Shown: positions 1-10,816 of the stretch, one piece after another
How positions within the stretch are numbered: position 1 is the stretch's first letter
How the letters are laid out: the number at the start of each line of letters is the position of its first letter
DNA from: Conoideocrella luteorostrata
Lineage: Eukaryota > Ascomycota > Sordariomycetes > Hypocreales > Clavicipitaceae
Reading direction: 5' to 3'
Assembly (NCBI GenBank): GCA_032433595.1
Contig: JASWJB010000050.1
Location: 1-64,000, forward strand
Length of the DNA: 64,000 nt
Program-made: the position numbers and the translations under genes
The notes under the pieces: model-generated
Databases searched by the model: none
What the model was told of the DNA's origin: nothing
What the model saw: only the letters and a program-made list of their open reading frames with translations

Positions 1-90
1 GGATTTGCTTCTTGACAGACTCCTCCCCCAAAAAGAGATGCCTTCGAATGGCCCAACTAACTCCTGCAGCATTCGCCTCGATCCGCCAAC

Positions 91-1317
91 ATGTCTACGG
101 ATAAGATCACCTTCCTCACCAACTGGTAGGATTCAGATCCGTCCTCACAGACTCTGATTTGGCTTGGAGTGTGCTAACATGCTTGTGCTAGGCACGCCAC
201 GCCTTACCATGCTCCTCTGTACTTGGCCCAGGCCAAGGGCTACTTCAAGGAGGAAGGGATCAAGGTGGCCCTTCTGGAGCCAAATGACCCTAGCGTAAGA
301 AGATCTTTTCATGCTGTCCATGGCAGCTTCAGCAGACTTACTCACACACTCTCAGGATGTGACCGAGATCATCGGCACCGGCAAAGTCGATCTTGGTTTC
401 AAAGCCATGATTCACACTCTGGCTGTAAGCCCAATCCCTTCGCACCAGCAACGTCCTAATAATCAGGATATCCCACTAACTAATTTATTTTTAAGGCCAA
501 AGCTCGTGACTTCCCCGTTCTATCCATCGGTAGTCTCCTGGACGAACCCTTCACCGGGGTAGTCTATCTCAAGGAGTCCGGTATCAGCACCGACTTCCGC
601 TCCCTCAAGGGCAAGCGAATCGGCTACGTCGGCGAGTTCGGTAAGATCCAAATCGACGAGCTCACGTCCCACTATGGCCTCACGCCAGACGACTACACGG
701 CCGTCCGATGCGGCATGAACGTCTCCAAGGCCATCATCCAGGGCGACATCGACGCCGGCATCGGCCTCGAGAACGTGCAGATGGTCGAGCTGGAGGAATG
801 GCTCGCCGACCAGGGCCGTGACAAGTCCGACGTGCAGATGCTCCGCATTGACGAGCTCGCCGAGCTAGGCTGTTGCTGCTTCTGCTCCATCCTGTATATC
901 GGAAACGAGAAGTTTATCTCTGAGAACCCCGACAAGGTGCGTGCCTTCATGCGCGCCGTCAAGAAGGCCACGGACTTTGTGCTGGCAGACCCGCACAGCG
1001 CCTGGAGGGAGTACGTCGACTTTAAGCCCGTCATGGGCTCGGAGCTCAACTGGAAGATTTTCGAGCGCAGCTACGCCTACTTCTCGCAAGACTTGAAGAA
1101 CGTCGAGCGTGACTGGTCCAAGGTCACCAAGTATGGGCAGCGACTTGGCGTTTTGAGCCCCGACTTCAAGCCGAACTACACAAACGAGTTCCTCGGCTGG
1201 GGGTTGGAGCCTGACTCTGCTGACCCTACTGGTGATCAGAAGCGCATGGTTGAGCTGCAGTGCGATGTTGCTCGCTGCGGTGGGTTCCGCCGACTTCCTA
1301 CTGCCGTGAAAGCTTAG
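91..1317 (+). CDS. THI5: 4-amino-5-hydroxymethyl-2-methylpyrimidine phosphate synthase (THI5/NMT1 family)
   Basis: Makes the pyrimidine half of thiamine (HMP-P) in the cytosol. The family is a suicide enzyme that uses its own histidine and PLP as substrates. I read four exons, about 91-125, 192-294, 356-424 and 496-1317, with GT-AG introns of 61-71 bp, giving 342 residues, the usual family length. Family marks are the N-terminal [18 protein letters not shown], where the reactive His follows Trp, the TGKVDLGF stretch, and the iron-linked cysteine motif CCCFC near residue 190. The ATG at 91 is the first Met in frame and gives the canonical N-terminus. Fungal NMT1 genes are often controlled by a TPP riboswitch in a 5'-UTR intron. 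Only 90 bp of upstream sequence is present, so that region lies outside the window. Identification is very secure. Confidence 0.96.
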
Positions 1318-2451
1318 CAAGCACAACACAGACAACGCTCCCGCCCTATTGTTCAATGCAGGAAATTACCCTTGCATAGCCGCAAAACCAACTATTTTAC
1401 GCTCGCTGAAGGCTATTGAACAACGTGTGTGAGACTTATGAGTAGCTACAAGCTCAGTAAATAAACCCGCAAGCTACCTGAATGGCTGTATCTCTGTGTT
1501 GTTTAATGGGAATGTGAATGTCTCTATTTGTTTGTTCAACCCACGAATCCCTTCTGGGCATGAGGCAAAACCGCTCTACTGTTTTGGACCATCTGGTTCT
1601 GTGAATAAGCTTTCCATGCCACCTTATTGTCGCCTTTGCCAAGCTTAGGGGTTTGTGGCACCCCTTCAGGTTCATAAGCTTAGAATGAAGAGCCAACATA
1701 TCGACAATAGGCTGTGGCATACTCCGCAAGTTGATCGGTATGGCGGCTAATATGGTTCCACCAGCACCGTGGCTAAGCATGATGCTAAGCTATCTTCTAC
1801 TTCGGCAAATATGCCAACCCCAGCTAAACAATATCTATCTCATTAGTGTGTTATAGCCAGGATTGTCACCTTTGCTGTTGTAGGGGGAGACTTAACGTCC
1901 TGCTTAGTCATCGTGCAAACAGGAGTTACATTAGCAGCCATACCAATCAATTTGCGTAGTATGCCACACCTATTGGCGATGTGTTAGCTCTGAGATTTTG
2001 CGAGCGGTGGACGACGACTTGAGGTTGTGGCTCTTTAGAGGAGCGTGGGAGCTGATGTCGTTAGAAGTAAAGGAAGTTATGGTCGCAGTTGCAGGGAGTT
2101 TCCTCTCAATTTGTGTTAAAAAAAAATCTCTAAATTAATTTAGAATTTAACTTTTAACACACGCGATGCCATATAACGCACATCTGCTACTGTGAATATT
2201 GAAGTGCAGTGTATACAACTGTCATGCAAAACTGTCAACTTACGAATCAACACGAGTTCACAAGTGACAGCCCCCGACCCCGCCCCCCCACCCCCCCCAA
2301 CAATGAAAATGTTTAGAAACAAAGTCTCGTATCTGTGATTTTTGGTAGTTGCATATTTGTATCATAACTCGTGGGTTTTGTGCTATAAAATCTATCTTCA
2401 GGAAACCTTCTTGCATACACGCAAACGTACATGTGCGACGACTTGGTGACA
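1318..2451. other. Intergenic, no gene seen
   Basis: About 1.1 kb between THI5 and the 3' end of the convergent sugar transporter gene. It contains an AT-rich patch with an A9 run near 2117-2155 and a C-rich homopolymer stretch near 2279-2300. The open frames here lack an ATG, codon bias or recognisable domains. Confidence 0.6.
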
Positions 2452-4524
2452 TTATGCCGAAACATTTCCACTCGTTCTCTCGCGAACAGTCTCAGCAAAC
2501 AATTGGTTCTTTCGCGCGACTTCTTCCGTACTACTATAGTCTCTAAACACCTCATCCATCTGCTCTAGAGTCTTACCGTTAGTCTCAGGAACGAAGTAGA
2601 ATGTCCACGCAAACGACAGGAAACAAAAGACTGCAAAGAAAGTATAGGCTCCGAAGCCAGTGTTTTGCACAAGAGGCGGTGTAATCAAGCCCTAAAGTAT
2701 GCCGTTAACATCGCAACAGTCCTCTAAATGCCATCACATCGGGCAACTTACGACAATGAAGTTGTTGAGCCAGTCTAAATTGTGGGGGTCAGTTAACGAT
2801 TCGACAAGTCTAGTAGCACCGCCGATGACTTACTGGAACACGTCGATATGGAAACACCCTTTGCACGGAGAGAAGAAGGGAAGATTTCGGCTGGCATGGC
2901 CCAGGGGACGGGGCCCCAACTGGCGCCGAAGGCGAGCATGTAGAATAGGAGGAAAGCAACACTAGTCCAGCCTTCTGTCTTGTGCGCCGGCCAACTGCTT
3001 GAGAACTTTCCTACCAGAACTGCAATGATAAAGTGGGAGAGAAACATTCCCACACTTCCGTAGAGAAGAATCTTGCGTCTACCGAACCGGTCAAGCGTCC
3101 ACAAGCTCGACATGACGCCGATAAGTTGCGTTACGTTGAGAACTCCAGACATGATAAGCTGCATGTTATGGTCAAGACCCATGGTTCCGAACAGCGTGGG
3201 TGAATAATAAATCAAGGCATTGATACCGACAAACTATTGGAGATGGGTCAGCAAGACGGCAAGAACGAGTCACGACAGATATGGGACACGTAACCTGTTG
3301 GAAGAACATGAGGCCAGCACCGACATGGGTTCTGCGCCAGCAGCCCTTCTTGAAGCAGTCCAGCCAAGAGGAGAATTCTAACTTCAGCGTGTTGGACATG
3401 CCACCGTTTACGAGGGTTGGGTGACGCTCAGCAAGAATTCCCCTCTGGAACTTGGATTCCGTAATGATTTCCAACCACTCTCGCTGCACACGAGGGTCAC
3501 TGGTAGGGAGACTTCTCAGTTTGGCAAGGTTGACGAGAGCCTCTTCATCCCTTCCTTTGGATGCCAGCCACCGGGGAGAAAATGGCAGGAAAATAGCGCC
3601 AAAGCCGAGGAACAAGCCCGGGATGATCTGCAGCAAGAACGGCAACTGCCAAGACCAATGCGAATTGATGTATTGGGTTCCGTAAGTAATCCAAAACGAA
3701 ACGACAATGCCAAGCACGATGCTGAGCTCCTCCAGCACAAGCAAGGTGCCACGAATTTCGGCTGGTGATATTTCAGAGATGTAGAGGGGGACAACCATGC
3801 TTAACCTGTTCCAGACCCAGTCAGAATTCGTTGCGTGTCAATTCAATAGAAGCAGCCAAATACACACATTCCGATGCCAATGCCCCCAATGAAGCGGGCA
3901 ACGACTAGCATGACATAGTCAATAGCAGCTGTCTGCAGTGCCGAGCCAAGGGTGAAAAAGGCCACTGCAATCATAATCGAGTATTTGCGAGAGTATGTGT
4001 CCGCAATCCAACCTTGATTTAAAGCTCCTGTTGATTGTTGGCGGTCGAACGTGAAGACGCATCAAATGAGAGAAAGGGGGGTGGCTGATGGCGTACCAAA
4101 GAAGGCACCTAGAGTGATCATGGCAGTCATGAGACCTTTGTAGAATCCAGCGCCAGAAGCCGTATCTGAAACTTCCTGGAATCGCCCCAAGAACTGCTCC
4201 ATCACCAGAATGACAGAAATGACGCCTTGGCTATACAAAATATTAGGATACAAAGTCAAATGCCGAAGAACCAGAGCCACACATACTCGTAGCCGAAGAG
4301 CAAGCCGCCAATGGCGCTGAAAGAAGCACAGATAGCGACATAACGAGAGGCGGCAATTCCCCGGAAACCTATCGGATTTGTTGGTCATTTGTTACAGCAC
4401 CTGGTTATATACATACTTGTGGTGACATACCTGCAGGTCCGTATGGCTCTGTGGATAGATCAGGCACAACATCACTCTCTTGATGCTCAGCCTTGGGAGA
4501 ATCAAACACGGCCTTATGATCCAT
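2452..4524 (-). CDS. MFS sugar transporter (hexose/lactose-permease type)
   Basis: A plasma-membrane sugar:proton symporter of the major facilitator superfamily, about 550 residues with 12 predicted membrane segments. I read eight exons on the minus strand: 4524-4431 (or 4417), 4369-4287, 4230-4097, 4027-3868, 3805-3295, 3233-2834, 2774-2752 and 2691-2452, all with GT-AG borders. Signatures include GGLLFGYDQGVISV in TM1, the loop motif PLYISEISPAEIRG, RFGRRK between TM8 and TM9, and PETNGKTLEQMDEVF at the C-terminus. The second exon carries one base more than the expected frame, a T run of four where three would continue the typical FRGI...SFSAIGG reading. A donor 14 bp downstream in exon 1 restores an open frame but replaces TM1 residues. 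The gene is either compensated, slightly decayed, or affected by a base-call error. The transported sugar cannot be inferred. Confidence 0.88.
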
Positions 4525-6847
4525 GCTTGAATGTGATGTCAAAGGCAGATTTGGTCGAAGAGTATGGAGCAAATGCCACGCCAATGTGTGATTTGAACAA
4601 AGCACCAGTCTCACTTTCGCGTCAACTTTCGGGGGGTAATGATGTCCTTTTAAGCATCCGGCGTCTGCCACATATTTGGCCCGATGTGGTGGCAGCTGAT
4701 GCGACGGCCAATCCCCAATCCGAGTGCCGTTATTTGTAAGGACCAGGGAGCATCAAACTTGACATCAATCAATATTAGCTCGTCCTTGGCTAGTGGAACC
4801 TGCCCCCTGCAGCCCCGTGGGGGAAGAAAGCCAGGCGTTGACTCAGTTAAGCAGCGGCTATTATAATCGTGGCACAGACGCGGGGAATGGACCAGTCGTG
4901 ACGTGGATATTGCCTCGCGAAACCTGGCTGTCGACGCCGACTGCTGCGCCCGCACACTATAATTGCTCGAGGCGATTGCCGAGGTGACCGGGTACGCACT
5001 TGACGGTGGCTAGCCACTAGTTCTCCGTACTGGATTTGAGGCTCCAGTTGACGTGGGTGGCAGCTGGATGAGATCGATTCAGCCATCCTCTCTGGGGACG
5101 GCATGCAGACTCCCTATTGGGCCTGGGGGAAATAGCATGGCGTGGCTTTCGCTGTGAGGCCGGGGTTCGACTTGACCGTTGGCTTTTCCTGGCTGAAACT
5201 CAAACGGAGGGAGTCGCGGCAACGGAAGCGAGCAAGCCTGTGCATAGCGTTGAAGGGGCGGCAAAGCTTCTGGAACATCCTGAAAGAAGTGCTTTTGCAC
5301 ATGAGCTCTTCCCGTTTCGGGTTCTACAATTCGCAGCCGAGCAGCAGCATGAAGGGAAATATAACCGTCGTAACCGGATTTGCATGGCATCTGGTGCATT
5401 GCATTCACCCGCATACTTCACATGAAGAGGTCGACTGGTCCTTCCCATATCCAATACTCCGTACTGTGCACTTGCCTGCACTGTCTCCTGGCCTGAAAGC
5501 AGCCAAATGGCACAGCTGTGGGGACAGCGTCGGCTACCCAGCAAATTAAGCGCTTGTACGGATTATTGCGAGGCCTCAAGCTACCATGGCTCGACTCAGC
5601 AGTCCGACGACAGCAAATAGCCAAACCTGGAAAATCGCTTTCTGGGCATATAGTCACTAGCTTTCACAAAACCTCCGGCGGGTACTTTTGTTCTTAGCTA
5701 GACGATTGCGGGTGACCCTCTTGACTGCCGAGCGCCGGGTGGCAGAGATTATTACCTGAAAACGGAAGAGCCGCCGACCAAGTCTACGGAAATAGTTAGC
5801 GTCGCCGGGCTTCACCCTGATTGCCTCAACTGTACCAGCGCTACATGATTTGGACTTGATGGACCTGAGCTGGACCTGAGCTGGACCTATTGTGGCCGGA
5901 CTGCCGACTGCAATTGAAGGTCCCATGCCATGTGAAGAATGGTTAGGTCAACGGTTATTGCGTTGGCATCAACATTATATGACAGATGTGTAAATATGTC
6001 AATAGCCGAACTCGATGCTTGAACAGCCATATGAGCTTCTGGGGGAGCATTACATGACACCTATCTTGTCATTGGGCCAGGTTCGCGATACGTAGCAGGG
6101 TTTTTAGCCGAGAGATAATGATCGAAACAGATCAGCTTCCACGTCCGGAACATCAGTAGGTGCACGTTTGTGATTCGACTTCTCAACTTTTGGTGTATAG
6201 AAATCTGTATGCCGCTGGTCTGCTCCTTGCGAGTCGACCTATTCAACTCGAGCATCGGCAGTCCCATGACTTATCATTCCACATCGAAGCTGAAACTCGC
6301 CTTAGGCAGCATTCATTCCGAGGAATGAAATACACTTGGGCGGTGGTTTCCCGAAGCGCAAGTAAGGCCCGTCGGTGCAGTATACCTGAACAAGACAGTC
6401 AGTCCTGAGATAAATGCGTATTGCAGGTTGACTCGAGTCCAGGCTAACTCTCGGCGAGCATAAGCAGGCTTTGCTAGGTTTCGCCTTGGCTTCCCCATGA
6501 TTCCCCAATTTTACCCCAGCCAGCTTCTCCAGTCGTTCCAAAAGGGTTTCTCAGCGGCAGGCGGCCTGAGGTCCGCGCTGCCAGGGGTCTGATGTGTATC
6601 CTCAGTGGGCCAGCCACTAGTACTAGTTGGATCAGCACCAAGGAAGGGGTGGTGAGGTTTCGACACACCAACGATATAACTACTCTCGTCAGGTTTCAGT
6701 CCAGAAGTTCGTTGACGGCCAACTCAATTGGCGACCGACATATACTATACATCTTCCTCTCACTCCCTACCCCGTCACGTCTTCCTCTCTCTTTTCTTCT
6801 TTCAAGCTCTTTTGCAGTCATTTCGAATCTCAGCGTTCAGCGTCACA
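4525..6847. other. Long intergenic region between divergent genes
   Basis: About 2.3 kb upstream of both the sugar transporter and the oxidoreductase. No convincing coding frame. It holds a GTGGGG site near 4817 that matches the CreA/Mig1-type consensus SYGGRG, a short tandem repeat of GGACCTGAGCT at about 5861-5888, and one TACTCCGTA motif at 5455. The last 100 bp before 6848 are rich in C and T, a common fungal leader composition. Confidence 0.5.
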
Positions 6848-7977
6848 ATGCCACCGACCAAGCTGAAGATTGGCGTCGCCGGTCTCGGACGCATGGGCAA
6901 GCGACATGCCCTCAACTTCTTCCAGTCGGTTCCTCGCGCAGAACTCGTTGCCGTCTCGACACCAGATGCCCAGGAGCGAGAATGGGCCAACGAGCACCTC
7001 GCCCCATCAGGCGTGGCCGTCTATGAGAACTACGATGACATGCTGAAACACAGCGGGCTCGAGGCCGTGTGCGTTGCCTCCGCCACGGCGGTGCACGCTT
7101 CCCAGGCAATTGCCGGCATCGAAGCTGGCAAGCACGTACTCTGCGAGAAGCCCCTGGCGACCTCTGCCGAAGTGGTAAGTGGCCTTGTGCAAGCTTCGGA
7201 TCGAAATGTAGTCACTAACTGGCTTGGCAGTCCCAAACGGTTGTCGATGCTGCGGCACGCCGTCCAGACCTCAAAGTGATGTGCGGCTTCTCTCGGCGCT
7301 TCGACGACAGCTACCGCGACGCATACGCCAAGATGCAGGCCGGACTCATCGGACGGCCCTCCGTCTTTCGAAGCCAGACGTGCGATATGCTAGACCCCTC
7401 GGGCTTTTTCGTAGCCTATGCCCAATACAGCGGCGGCATCTTTGTCGACTGCTCCATCCACGACATTGATCTTGCATTGTGGTTCTTCGGCGAAGACGGT
7501 GAGAGCAAAGTCAAGTCCGTCAGTGCGGTGGGCATCACAGCCGTGGAGCCCGATCTGCGCAAGTACAACGACCGCGACAATGCGGTCGGTCTGATTGAGT
7601 TTGTAGACGGCAGGATCGTCTATCTGTACTGCTCGAGGATGATGGCTGCCGGGCAAGAAGATACGACAGAGATTATCGGCACCAAGGGCAAGATTGGCGT
7701 CAATACCATCCCCACGGCCAATCTGGTCCGTGTCTACGAGCCAAACGGTATTCGGCATGAGGTCCCCAAAACCTACTGGGACCGGTTCAAGAATGCATTC
7801 AACACGGAGGCCAACGAGTTTACCGCGTGCTGCCTGGACAACACCGAGGTGCCTGTCAAACTGGCGACTGCTGTGGCAGCGGTCAAGATTGGCGCCGCGC
7901 TGCAGGATTCCATGATTTCCGGGGACAAGATCTGGTTTAACAAGGCGGGAGAGCGAGCTGAGAAAGCTCATCTGTGA
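6848..7977 (+). CDS. Gfo/Idh/MocA-family NAD(P)-dependent oxidoreductase (inositol 2-dehydrogenase-like)
   Basis: A cytosolic NAD(P)-dependent dehydrogenase acting on a sugar or polyol, 357 residues, in two exons (6848-7174 and 7231-7977). The N-terminal Rossmann fold shows IGVAGLGRMGKRHA. The EKP motif (CEKPLA, near residue 102) carries the conserved lysine, and the C-terminal domain has the DCSIHDIDLALWF stretch with the catalytic Asp/His pair. An in-frame Met-like codon further upstream exists, but the ATG at 6848 places the nucleotide-binding motif at residue 8, as is usual. The leader is pyrimidine-rich. Many fungal paralogues act on myo-inositol, but substrate assignment from sequence alone is not safe. 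No obvious partner gene adjoins it. The next gene is convergent. Confidence 0.9.
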
Positions 7978-8275
7978 AAATTCTTTGTTGCAATTTGCCT
8001 TTCTTGGGCTTTATACCAATATGTTAGATGGGTGGTCGATATAATAATAGCGGTCGGCGAACCGTACTATTGTTGGATTACACGCGCGTGTGTGTTAGTG
8101 GATTGGTGGATACGATACACGGGCTGAGAGAGAGTCCTTTACTCCGCAGCAACATCAAAACCTGATCACAACGATTAGCATGCAGCGGGGGGCGCCAGTA
8201 AATAAATTCAATTACCTTCCTACGGCTCCTTGCTTGTGTATAATGTGACTGTTGATTTGCTTCGCATAATTCAAG

Positions 8276-8306
<31 letters not shown>

Positions 8307-8790
8307 ACATAACTTCCGAAGTCAGAACAATTGTGAGCATGTGTGGCAGGCACTGTAGCCGTATCAGTGTGTTGACAAGAATTTCCTCAGTCAGGAATAT
8401 CAGTGCCATTGGCAGCTGGTTACGAAGAATGCGTTGAGGTTATTTAAACCAGGGCACACAACCACTACGTGGCCTGAGGAGGACTTTAATTAGGTGAATT
8501 TTGGGGCAGTCAAGGACGGTCACCATCATCATCATCGTCAGACATCATACTCATCAATTGAATCCTCCTATTTTTGCCGGCTGCCACTGCTAAAAAATAA
8601 CTCTCGTACGCATCCACAACGCAACAACCATGACCTTAACATCTACGACATGAAACCTTGTGTCATCTGCTCGAGAAAAGTGGCCTGCTTCTTTTGTGAC
8701 CTCCCATTATCCTAGGCGAGCTACAATTTTCGCGGGCGGCATTCGATTCGCCAAGACAGGTTGTAGTTCGTGTTGTGAAAACTGTTTCCA
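7978..8790. other. Intergenic region between convergent genes
   Basis: Holds the 3' ends of the oxidoreductase and the asaB-type gene and a CTGC microsatellite. No coding signal. Confidence 0.5.
8276..8306. repeat. (CTGC)n microsatellite
   Basis: Seven perfect CTGC units followed by CTGA, in the intergenic region between two convergent genes. Confidence 0.9.
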
Positions 8791-9935
8791 TCAATCTTGG
8801 TTTCTCCTTTGGATCACGATTGCCCTGACTTCGACACTCTCGCGCGGAAAGCGACAGCTGTTGTGTTGCGGATGATTGAAAGCACTGTGAGGCAAGCCTT
8901 TTTTTGCGTACGTGAGCTTCTCACCTGCTGCCGTTGGAGGACAAACTTCTAGAGAGGGATAGGCACCTTACCTGATATGGTTCCCTCGGCAGCATCACTA
9001 TCCCACGAGACGAACAGAAACACCTCGTTGGGGTTTTGATGACTCAAATAGTACCATTGATGGTCTGGCTGGTCCATGAGAAGGTACATCTCTCCATTGA
9101 ATAGCTCTGAAGGGCGATCCACGGCTATTAGATCAGTTGTTTTCACAGTGCTAGGGGCGCAAAATGCAAGCGGCGTATCCGCAACTTGAGGGCACAGAGC
9201 ACGCCAGACGCTGCAAGATTTTGGTCAGTTTGAGGGTGTTACTATGGTCCAGCAGGAGGGGAAGCTCACTTGACTATACGGATGCGCCAGTTAATACCCC
9301 CATCAAGGTATTTATGAGCCTCTTTCTCGCTTAGATAACGCCTGACTCGCTGTGGCCCGCAGTCCCTAGAAACATCTGTACTAGAGGTCAGGAGAGATGG
9401 TGATTGAGTGGGCGAGGGCTTCATATCCTACCGACGTGCGCTCGATAAGAAGGCAGGTCCGGTTCCTGGGATGTGCCTGGAGAGTATGCTTCAAGCTTTT
9501 CCGCGCTTTCGCGGCTTCTTCTGAACTACACTCTGATTCAGCGTACAATGGATCTTTTTGGATTAGCGTTTTCAATATAGTTCTTACCCGTACGTCATAT
9601 GCGATCACACAATCCGTCTGATATACACGTTCTAGTAGTCCAACAGTCTCGTGAACATATGGACTGTTGTTGTCCTCTTGCCGGACGCTGTCGAGATGCC
9701 TGCTCTCATGGTTGACTAAATGGAATAAGTCCGGTCCCAATACCTTGTCGGGATTGGTCGTGCGAAGGTCTTTGATGACGTGATTACTTTCAACAAAGTT
9801 TACATTTGTTGGCGGACACTCAATATCCAGTCCGGGGCTGAGAATCATGTACGGTTTTTCGTGCTTCCACTTGGGCTCATCTTTGATGAAACGCAATGTA
9901 GCATTGATAGTGTCGACGTCAGGTGAAGAGGGCAT
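8791..9935 (-). CDS. asaB/CTB9-type hydroxylase/desaturase family protein
   Basis: Belongs to the fungal asaB hydroxylase/desaturase (CmcJ-like) family, oxidative tailoring enzymes often found in secondary metabolism. The gene must be assembled from four minus-strand exons: about 9935-9432, then about 9372-9270, 9207-8973, and a last exon of about 8918-8791 ending at TGA 8793-8791. Family hallmarks are TINATLRFIKDEPKW and EKPYMI near the N-terminus, INWRIRIVNVWRAL, DHQWYYLSHQ, VFLFVSWDSD, LPHSAF and the closing PRESVEVRAIV. The last exon continues in frame after an intron that begins GTAAGG. The exon 1/2 junction is unclear: the strong donor GTAGGA leads into the wrong frame unless a later acceptor is used, while a weak GTCGGT donor keeps the family reading. 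The start is the ATG at 9935. No polyketide synthase or NRPS gene is nearby, so a metabolite cluster is not supported. Confidence 0.78.
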
Positions 9936-10816
9936 CTTCACCACCTAAGACCAGGAGAAGGACAAGGAGACTGCAGATGAGGACGCGATGTGGCCGCTGC
10001 GGTGCGATCTGATGACGAATGCAAAGGGAAGTTGAGGACTGTCATCCCAAGATAACACATCACGAGGGCCACTTGATACCTAAGTACTGGTATGACACCC
10101 ACTCGGGGGTAACAATAATAATATAGATGTAAGGTTGACCGGAAGCCACCGGCAAGAACCCTCAAACCCTCCACTTTGATATGAGCTAATTTTCATTACG
10201 AGCGGCCTCAAATTGGCGAGTTGTGGCTGCTCAAGGTACACATGCATGGGCGGAGGTGGAGGTGCGTTGCGGTCAGGCGGGGAACTCCCTGGCCTACGAC
10301 GATTTTTAATCGCACACTCTGCCGCCAATCTATCACTCAGTGTCACACAAAAAGAACTAGCTCTTTTACAGAGCATTTGAAACCACTTACATTTCTCGTG
10401 ACACTTAGTATCACTCATGTTAGACGGTCGGGTGAGCTGACAGCGCAGACGGTGTTCACCTCGCCGCAGCATCTCACTGACACAACTTTCAAGGCCTCTA
10501 CCTACTGCGATTGACACATATCTTCTCTGGGGCTGTTGAATGTGCGTGGAAGCTGCTTATTGGCTGCCTCAGTCTCACGCCTCCAGGTCGTAATTGTCGG
10601 CTGCCTCCCTGGCAGATTTTCATGGTGCGCAAGCTTCCACATCAATTCGAAGCTGTTATCTACAAGCCTTGCACAAGCAGACACGCATGATATGGATTTA
10701 TCGATGGCTACGATGCTGTTGCACTCTCCGAGAGAGCGTTCAAAGCATATAATGTAGATAAGATGACACTGTCCAGGGTCGTATGTTGGAGCACATGAGA
10801 AACAAGTCTTTCCAGC
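9936..10816. other. Intergenic, no gene seen
   Basis: Shared upstream region of the divergent asaB-type gene and the membrane-protein gene. Several long open frames overlap here on both strands, but none starts with a good ATG or resembles a known protein. Confidence 0.45.

Noticed and set aside
2279..2300. C-rich homopolymer run as a regulatory site
   Set aside because: It lies in a 3'-side intergenic region without other signals; most likely low complexity.
5142..5549. Open frame of 135 codons on the plus strand between divergent genes
   Set aside because: It overlaps equally long frames on the other strand, has no recognisable domain and no leader/intron signals. Treated as chance.
8276..8306. 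CRISPR-like regular repeats
   Set aside because: The short tandem repeats in this window (CTGC, 9-bp, 22-bp, TCG) have no spacers, and the organism is a fungus.
6848..9935. Possible secondary-metabolite cluster (Gfo/Idh oxidoreductase plus asaB-type hydroxylase)
   Set aside because: No backbone synthase, transporter or regulator of that kind adjoins them, and both families also occur alone.
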